From Candidatus Nitrosopumilus sp. (GTDB lineage: Archaea; Thermoproteota; Nitrososphaeria; Nitrososphaerales; Nitrosopumilaceae), in assembly GCA_007571135.1 (NCBI GenBank), contig RKRY01000168.1, forward strand, positions 1 through 34,135: 34,135 nt of DNA. The letters run 5' to 3'. Below, in pieces: positions 28,383-34,135 of the stretch. The translations under genes and the position numbers were made by a program. The notes under the pieces are model-generated. The model was not told the origin of the DNA and did no database searches. It saw nothing but the letters and a program-made list of their open reading frames with translations. Each line of letters opens with the position of its first letter. The stretch's first letter is position 1.

Positions 28383-30164
28383 TTGCAAATTCGTCAGCCC
28401 ATAGTGGCAGTCCTAGGTCACGTAGACTCTGGTAAAACATCTCTTTTAGATAGAATTCGTGGAACCGGCGTTCAAGGCAGGGAAGCCGGTGGAATCACCC
28501 AACATATTGGCGCTAGTTTTCTTCCAACTGAAACAATCAAGGAGACATGCGGTCTGTTATACAAGCAACTTGAAAAATCTGAAAACAAAGTTCCCGGAAT
28601 TTTAGTTATTGACACTCCAGGACACGAAGTTTTCACAAATCTTCGTTCACGGGGAGGTTCTGCAGCCGATATTGCAATTTTGGTTGTTGATGTAAATCGT
28701 GGATTCCAACCGCAAACTAATGAGAGTTTGAGAATTTTACAAAGCAGAAAAGTTCCATTTGTAGTGGCTCTAAACAAGTGCGATCAGATATCTGGATGGA
28801 GAAGATCCGATACACAATTCATTTCACAGGCAATAAAAAAGCAGGATGCCTCTATTCAAGCAGATCTTGATCAGAAAATCTATGATGTTGTAGGCACCCT
28901 GTCTATTCTGGGCTATCAATCTGAGGCCTTTTATCGCGTAAAGGATTTCAAATCTGAAATCGCCATCGTTCCAATTTCAGCTCGTTTAGGTGTTGGTATT
29001 CCTGAATTATTGAGCGTTCTAGTAGGACTGACCCAGCAATATCTCAAAAAACGACTAGATCAGGAGGAAAAGGAACCTAGAGGGATTGTTCTTGAGGTAA
29101 ATGACGAGGTAGGCTTGGGACAGACTGCAAACATTATTCTGATTGACGGCTCAATCAAAAAAGAGGATAGCATTGTTGTAGCAAAAAGGGATTCTATAAT
29201 CGTTGCAAAACCAAAAGCGCTACTGCTCCCAAAGCCTCTTGATGAGATGAGAGATCCCAGGGACAGGTTCAAACCGGTTCTTTGTGTAAACGCAGCTGCA
29301 GGATTAAAGATCGCATCACCGGAACTAGAGGGAGTTTTGCCTGGAAGTACTCTTTATGTTGCATCAAGCAACGAGGAGGTTGCAAAATACGCCAAACAAA
29401 TCGAGTCTGAAATAAAATCCGTCTTTGTGGATACTAAGGCCAACGGAATTACTCTCAAGTGCGATACGATAGGTTCGCTTGAAGCAATTGCTGAAATGCT
29501 AAGGCGTTCCCAGATTCCTGTTGCCAAAGCTGACATTGGTCCTGTTAACAGACATGATATTATGGAAGCCAAAGCAATCAAAGACAAAGATAGGCATCTT
29601 GGCGTGGTGTTGGCATTTAATGTAAAAATTTTGCCTGACGCAAAAGATGAATCAGAAGACAGTCGTATCAAAATCTTTGAAGATAAAGTAATCTACAGTT
29701 TAATTGATGACTACAATGCTTGGGTTGAGGAAGATTCAGCAAATGAAGAGGATGCAGTATTCTCTGAGCTAACGCCAATTTCCAAATTTACTTTTATGAA
29801 AGGGATGGTTTTTAGAAATAACAATCCCGCAGTTTTTGGTGTCAAAGTAGATGTTGGAACTTTGAAACAAAAAGTACCTTTTATGAATATGACAGGCAAA
29901 AAAGTCGGAATTGTCCATCAACTCCAGATGGATAAAAAAACCGTATCTTCAGCTAAAAGCGGGGACGAGGTTGCCTGTTCTGTTCATGATGCAACTATTG
30001 GAAGGCATCTTTTTGAAGAAGGTGTATACTATACATTTCCGCCATCACATGAGGTAAAATTACTGCTTGACAGATTCATGCACAAGCTTAGTTCAGAAGA
30101 ACATGAAGTTCTTAATGACATAGTTAGAATCCAAAGGAAGAAAGAGGCTGCCTACGGATATTAG
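28383..30164 (+). CDS. infB: Translation initiation factor aIF5B (IF-2)
   Basis: 593 aa; VLGHVDSGKTSLLDRIRG, AGGITQHIGA, IDTPGHEVFTNLRSRGG, NKCDQI. Confidence 0.97.
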   Translation: MQIRQPIVAVLGHVDSGKTSLLDRIRGTGVQGREAGGITQHIGASFLPTETIKETCGLLYKQLEKSENKVPGILVIDTPGHEVFTNLRSRGGSAADIAILVVDVNRGFQPQTNESLRILQSRKVPFVVALNKCDQISGWRRSDTQFISQAIKKQDASIQADLDQKIYDVVGTLSILGYQSEAFYRVKDFKSEIAIVPISARLGVGIPELLSVLVGLTQQYLKKRLDQEEKEPRGIVLEVNDEVGLGQTANIILIDGSIKKEDSIVVAKRDSIIVAKPKALLLPKPLDEMRDPRDRFKPVLCVNAAAGLKIASPELEGVLPGSTLYVASSNEEVAKYAKQIESEIKSVFVDTKANGITLKCDTIGSLEAIAEMLRRSQIPVAKADIGPVNRHDIMEAKAIKDKDRHLGVVLAFNVKILPDAKDESEDSRIKIFEDKVIYSLIDDYNAWVEEDSANEEDAVFSELTPISKFTFMKGMVFRNNNPAVFGVKVDVGTLKQKVPFMNMTGKKVGIVHQLQMDKKTVSSAKSGDEVACSVHDATIGRHLFEEGVYYTFPPSHEVKLLLDRFMHKLSSEEHEVLNDIVRIQRKKEAAYGY

Positions 30165-30165
30165 A

Positions 30166-30594
30166 TCATTCTTTCGAGTGTTTTTTACATATCATATGGA
30201 TGCCTGGTGCTCCAACTGCCCCCATCATCTGATCAACTACCATACCTGCCTTAAACATGATAAATGTAGGAATTGACTGCACTCCGTATTTCATTGATAT
30301 GTTTTGGTTTTGATCGACATTTACCCTTGCAAATTTTATTTTAGGATATTTTTTATCTAGGCTCTCAAAAACTGGATGCATCATTTTACATGGCCCGCAC
30401 CATTCGGCCCAAAAATCTACCAGTGTCGGGGTTTCTGAAGAGATTGTTTGTTGAAAGTTTGAGTCGTTTAAATTTGCTATCCCAAGTTCCGTCTGTGGCT
30501 GATTTTGCTGTCTTAGCATCTCCTCTAATTTTCGTTGTTTGATTTTTTCAATTTCAGGATCATCAGACATTGAGGTAAGGGAATCTTTTTCCAC
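30166..30594 (-). CDS. trx: Thioredoxin (WCGPC)
   Basis: TLVDFWAEWCGPCKMMHPVFESL...VNVDQNQNISMKYGVQSIPTFIMFKAG; start may be 30573. Confidence 0.93.
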   Translation of the reverse strand: MEKDSLTSMSDDPEIEKIKQRKLEEMLRQQNQPQTELGIANLNDSNFQQTISSETPTLVDFWAEWCGPCKMMHPVFESLDKKYPKIKFARVNVDQNQNISMKYGVQSIPTFIMFKAGMVVDQMMGAVGAPGIHMICKKHSKE

Positions 30595-30612
30595 TAAAAA
30601 ATCTATGTCGGA

Positions 30613-30768
30613 TTAATCTCCTTCGGTCTTGATTAGAACTGCTTCAAATCGTCTTGATTTACAGATGGGACACTGATCGATATACTTTGTAAAACTTACC
30701 GAAGTATATGATATTCCACAATCTCCACAAATTCTTAGATTCCTACTAAGCTTTCCCACGAAAATCAT
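30613..30768 (-). CDS. 51-aa zinc-ribbon protein
   Basis: Absent from supplied ORF track; reads MIFVGKLSRNLRICGDCGISYTSVSFTKYIDQCPICKSRRFEAVLIKTEGD*, two CxxC knuckles. Confidence 0.7.
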   Translation of the reverse strand: MIFVGKLSRNLRICGDCGISYTSVSFTKYIDQCPICKSRRFEAVLIKTEGD

Positions 30769-30805
30769 GGAAATGCGTTGTGATTAAAACTTAACTTTTA
30801 TTGGA

Positions 30806-33499
30806 TTACCAAAACTGCCACCATGGTTTTTGAACTGGCTTTGGGAAAATCGTGCAAACTCCATCAATTAGTTTGGTTCCTGGTCCGCAAAATCCAAATT
30901 TCTTTTCTGGTTCAGATTTCTTTGGCTCTAGCGTTTCCACTTTATGGTACTCTTCTGATGGTTCTTCTAATCCTACTGCCTGATAAATTGAATCATACTC
31001 TGAGTAATTATCATCAAACCAACCTTTGTAGCTTGCTTCATTGTTGTATCTGTCAACATAACTTTGTGGGTCCTTTGTTTCATCAACAAATGGTGCTAAT
31101 CCTAATTCTTCTTGTTCTTGGATAGGCTCCGGTTCTTGGATAGGCTCCGGTTCTTGGATAGGCTCCGGTTCTTGGATAGGCTCCGGTTCTTGGATAGGCT
31201 CCGGTTCTTGGATAGAGTTGTTTACAGTAATTGTAAGTGGCGTTGAGTCAAACAATCCATCTTTTTTTACTTCTACATCAAAGGTGTAGGTTTTTCCACC
31301 ATCAGTACTCGTTGGAGCCCATGTGAACATCCCGGTATTTGAAATAATTTTTGTGCCTGTAGGCGCGTTTCTTAGGCTAAAAACATGGTCTTTGATTGTG
31401 CTATCTGTTAATTTTACAGTAAATGACAATAATTTTCCTTCATCGACTGATAATTTCCCAACGGGGCTAATCTCCAATCCTGTAATTTTTGGAGTAGCGG
31501 TTGATTCATTTGACGGTTCGCTTGTTCCCGCTACATTAATTGCTGAAATTCTGTAGGTATATTTTGAATCCGTTACAAGGCCTGAATGAGTATAAATTCT
31601 TGATGTACTCTGGGTGTTCTCCACTATTGTACTAAAGGGACCATTGTTTTTTTTAGATTCAATTTTATAACCAACAACATCTGAATTTCCATCATCCACT
31701 GGTTCGCCCCATGTAAGCTTGATAGATTTTACAGATTCGGTTTCTGCGCGCAGTTTTATTGGAGGTGAAGACACCGTTACTTTAACTTCAGTTGAAGTTA
31801 TCGGCTCTTCTGATGTATCTGTAGAACTTTCTCTAGGTGTAGCAGATGCAGTGTTTGATTCTTCAGTTACGCCGAATCCAATGTTTGCTGCAACTGCATA
31901 AGTGTAAATATTGTCAATTGCCAAATTTGAAACAATAAATGTGGTAGTCTGTCCATTTGTATTTCCAACAATATCATAAACATCATCGCCTATTTTCCGT
32001 TTGATTTCATATCCGCTAATTGATTGACCAAATGTTTGAGATGGAGGTATCCATGACAACTTGATTTGACTGGGAGAAATTGCAGTCGCAGTAAGTGCAA
32101 CAGGTGTTGTAGTATGTTTTGGTTTTTCTGAAACCGATGGCGATGCGTCACTTGTCCCTTCAGAGTTTATTGAATAAACGCGATAATAGTATGTTTCAGT
32201 TTCCTCCAATCCATGATGAATAAACGAGGTGGTTTTGCTTGCAGAATTTTCTATTATTGTAGTGTAATCTTCAGAGCCAACTTTATACTCAATTTTATAT
32301 CCAGTAATTTCCGGAACAGATTCATCTAGTTTAGATTCATCCCAAGTAAGAATTATTGATGTTGGGGAGATCGCCATTGCTTTGAGATTTTCAGGTCTGC
32401 CAGGCGTCATCACAACAGGATCTGAACGAAGTGCCAAAGCCTGGATTCTATCATTTCCTGAATCTGCCACAAATAGCAGATCATTTGTCGAGTCTAATGA
32501 TATTCCTATTGGAGTATTAAACTGGCCATTCTTAGAACCAAAAGTTCCAAATTCTTCAACAAAACACACTCCGTCTGCAATCTCTTGTGCCCCACTTGGA
32601 CATAAAGTGTCATCTATGATCTCGAAGACTTGAATTCGATCATTGTCTGAATCTGCAATGTATAGTAAATCATTTGCATCATCAAATGCCAATCCAGCAG
32701 GATTGTCAAATTGTCCGTCCCCATCACCTGAAGAACCAAATTCCTTTACAAAACAAATACCATCAACTGATTTGACTGTGGCCCCTGGACATAAAGTTCC
32801 AGTTACAAGTTCAAACATAACAATTCTATCATTTCCAGAATCAGTAACAAAGAGAATATCATTGGAATTGTCAATTATCATGCTCGATGGATTTTTGAAT
32901 TTATCATTTCCATCAAAAGAATCAAAATCAAACTTAAAATTCCCTGCTGAGTTAAAAACTGAAATTGAATCTCTTTTTGAATTTGAGACAAAGATGTCTC
33001 TAGTTCTATCTTGAATTACTACTCCCTCTACACCTCCAAGGTATTCGTTATTTTTATTATCTGATGAACCAAATTTGAATCGAAATTTTCCGTTATCATT
33101 AAAAACTTGAATTCTTTCATTGTCTCCATCTACAACAAAATATTTTCCAAAAGCACCAAGAGCTATACTGGACGGATTGTCAAATTGTCCGTCCCCATCA
33201 TTGCTTGCTCCATCTGCATCATCATTGCAATTTTGAATTTGTGCTATGTCACAAAAAGATCCGTATTCAAAATCATGATCTCCATCATCGTCAAATACAT
33301 TTATTCTGTTGTTATCTTTGTCAACAACGTGAATTTCTTTTCCGTCACTACTAACTATGACATCAGTAGGATTGTCTAACTGATCGTCATTGGTTCCGAA
33401 TTCTCCAAACTTGAAATAAAACTCCATTTCTGCATAGGCCAATGGAATTGATACAATACACATTACAAAAAATATGCTCAAAATGATATTTCTCGCCAA
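30806..33499 (-). CDS. Secreted multidomain protein: NHL propeller, FN3 repeats, Ig-like domain, QEPEPI linker, C-terminal VDRYNNE module
   Basis: 897 aa with signal peptide (MARNIILSIFFVMCIVSIPLAYAE); repeated DGDGQFDNPxxIA...NDRIQVF; FN3-like blocks; VDRYNNEASYKGWFDDNYSEYDSIYQAVGLEEP. Confidence 0.9.
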   Translation of the reverse strand: MARNIILSIFFVMCIVSIPLAYAEMEFYFKFGEFGTNDDQLDNPTDVIVSSDGKEIHVVDKDNNRINVFDDDGDHDFEYGSFCDIAQIQNCNDDADGASNDGDGQFDNPSSIALGAFGKYFVVDGDNERIQVFNDNGKFRFKFGSSDNKNNEYLGGVEGVVIQDRTRDIFVSNSKRDSISVFNSAGNFKFDFDSFDGNDKFKNPSSMIIDNSNDILFVTDSGNDRIVMFELVTGTLCPGATVKSVDGICFVKEFGSSGDGDGQFDNPAGLAFDDANDLLYIADSDNDRIQVFEIIDDTLCPSGAQEIADGVCFVEEFGTFGSKNGQFNTPIGISLDSTNDLLFVADSGNDRIQALALRSDPVVMTPGRPENLKAMAISPTSIILTWDESKLDESVPEITGYKIEYKVGSEDYTTIIENSASKTTSFIHHGLEETETYYYRVYSINSEGTSDASPSVSEKPKHTTTPVALTATAISPSQIKLSWIPPSQTFGQSISGYEIKRKIGDDVYDIVGNTNGQTTTFIVSNLAIDNIYTYAVAANIGFGVTEESNTASATPRESSTDTSEEPITSTEVKVTVSSPPIKLRAETESVKSIKLTWGEPVDDGNSDVVGYKIESKKNNGPFSTIVENTQSTSRIYTHSGLVTDSKYTYRISAINVAGTSEPSNESTATPKITGLEISPVGKLSVDEGKLLSFTVKLTDSTIKDHVFSLRNAPTGTKIISNTGMFTWAPTSTDGGKTYTFDVEVKKDGLFDSTPLTITVNNSIQEPEPIQEPEPIQEPEPIQEPEPIQEPEPIQEQEELGLAPFVDETKDPQSYVDRYNNEASYKGWFDDNYSEYDSIYQAVGLEEPSEEYHKVETLEPKKSEPEKKFGFCGPGTKLIDGVCTIFPKPVQKPWWQFW
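31121..31210 (-). repeat. 18-bp tandem repeat x5 encoding QEPEPI
   Basis: GATAGGCTCCGGTTCTTG repeated from 31121, 31139, 31157, 31175 and 31193. Confidence 0.95.
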
Positions 33500-33574
33500 T
33501 TCATATTACATTTGTGCATATTTTTATTAAATTAGAAAATAAATTTCATTACTCTTTTACTTAATTGACTTGAG

Positions 33575-34135
33575 CTAGTTTCTGAAGTGTTTTCTTACCT
33601 TAAATGCGATAAGGATGGGCGTTGCAATATACATTCCAAGATTCAATGCGACTACGGAAATTCCCAATCCCAATACCCCAATCTCTGAGCCATTTTCAGC
33701 TAGGGTCATGATTGAAAGGGTTGATACCATTGGAGTGATGAATGCCCTAACTGCTTCTTGGAACATTGGATTTTCTCTTTCCCAGTCGGCTATTGTTGGT
33801 GAGAACAAATAGTATAATTGATTAAACCCTGCCATGAATGCCACTCCATATGATGTGCTCATTACAGTGTTGTCCCTGACTTCTCTTAGGAACTGTATTT
33901 GGGGGGCAAGTTCTGTACCATATGCTGCAGTTGCAATAAGACAACCACCTCCATGTGAATCATCTACAATTACACATATACCATCAACCAAGTCTGTATT
34001 TGCTCCACATTCTCCAAATTCTGGTTCGTCTTTTAGTGGTTCTTCTAAGCCGACTGCCTGATAAATGGAATCGTAGTTAGGGTAGGACTTGTCAAACCAA
34101 TCTTTGTAGCCGGCCTCGTTGTTGTACCTGTCAAC
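33575..34135 (-). CDS. CFI-box membrane protein, partial (continues past the right edge)
   Basis: Frame open from 34135: VDRYNNEAGYKDWFDKSYPNYDSIYQAVGLEEPLKDEPEFGECGANTDLVDGICVIVDDSHGGGCLIATAAYGTELAPQIQFLREVRDNTV... The 33991 Met is not the true start. Confidence 0.85.
   Translation of the reverse strand, partial: VDRYNNEAGYKDWFDKSYPNYDSIYQAVGLEEPLKDEPEFGECGANTDLVDGICVIVDDSHGGGCLIATAAYGTELAPQIQFLREVRDNTVMSTSYGVAFMAGFNQLYYLFSPTIADWERENPMFQEAVRAFITPMVSTLSIMTLAENGSEIGVLGLGISVVALNLGMYIATPILIAFKVRKHFRN

Overview
This 34 kb window is AT-rich archaeal chromosome. It looks thaumarchaeal (Nitrosopumilus/Nitrosarchaeum-like), judged from protein families: Alba, MCM/GINS/RfcS, aIF6, aIF5B, the L7Ae-S28e-L24e-Ndk cluster, tandem two-cluster ferredoxins and a PEFG-type C-terminus. 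The core content is a replication operon (GINS-MCM-Hel308-GPT-small membrane protein) divergent from RfcS, a translation operon, an ilvE plus sugar-modification gene run, HisS, UDG, a PQQ-type sugar dehydrogenase, DedA, a phosphohexomutase, and two right-end surface proteins sharing a C-terminal module. There are two tRNAs, Ala(GGC) and Ser(UGA). The gaps hold decayed mobile DNA: two frameshifted IS5-like transposase remnants, an IS630-like remnant, and two MITE-like families. MITE family 1 is about 130 bp, begins 5'-GTAATCGGTTAAGT, and has two copies, each with a perfect 8-bp target duplication. One copy sits in a dead transposase; the other supplies the stop codon of dedA. MITE family 2 is about 80 bp, TA-flanked, with TAGTCTGTT...AACAGACTA ends. 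The 117 bp between GINS and RfcS carries nine GATC sites. No intact defence system or convincing CRISPR array was found. All family assignments come from reading the sequence; no searches were run.
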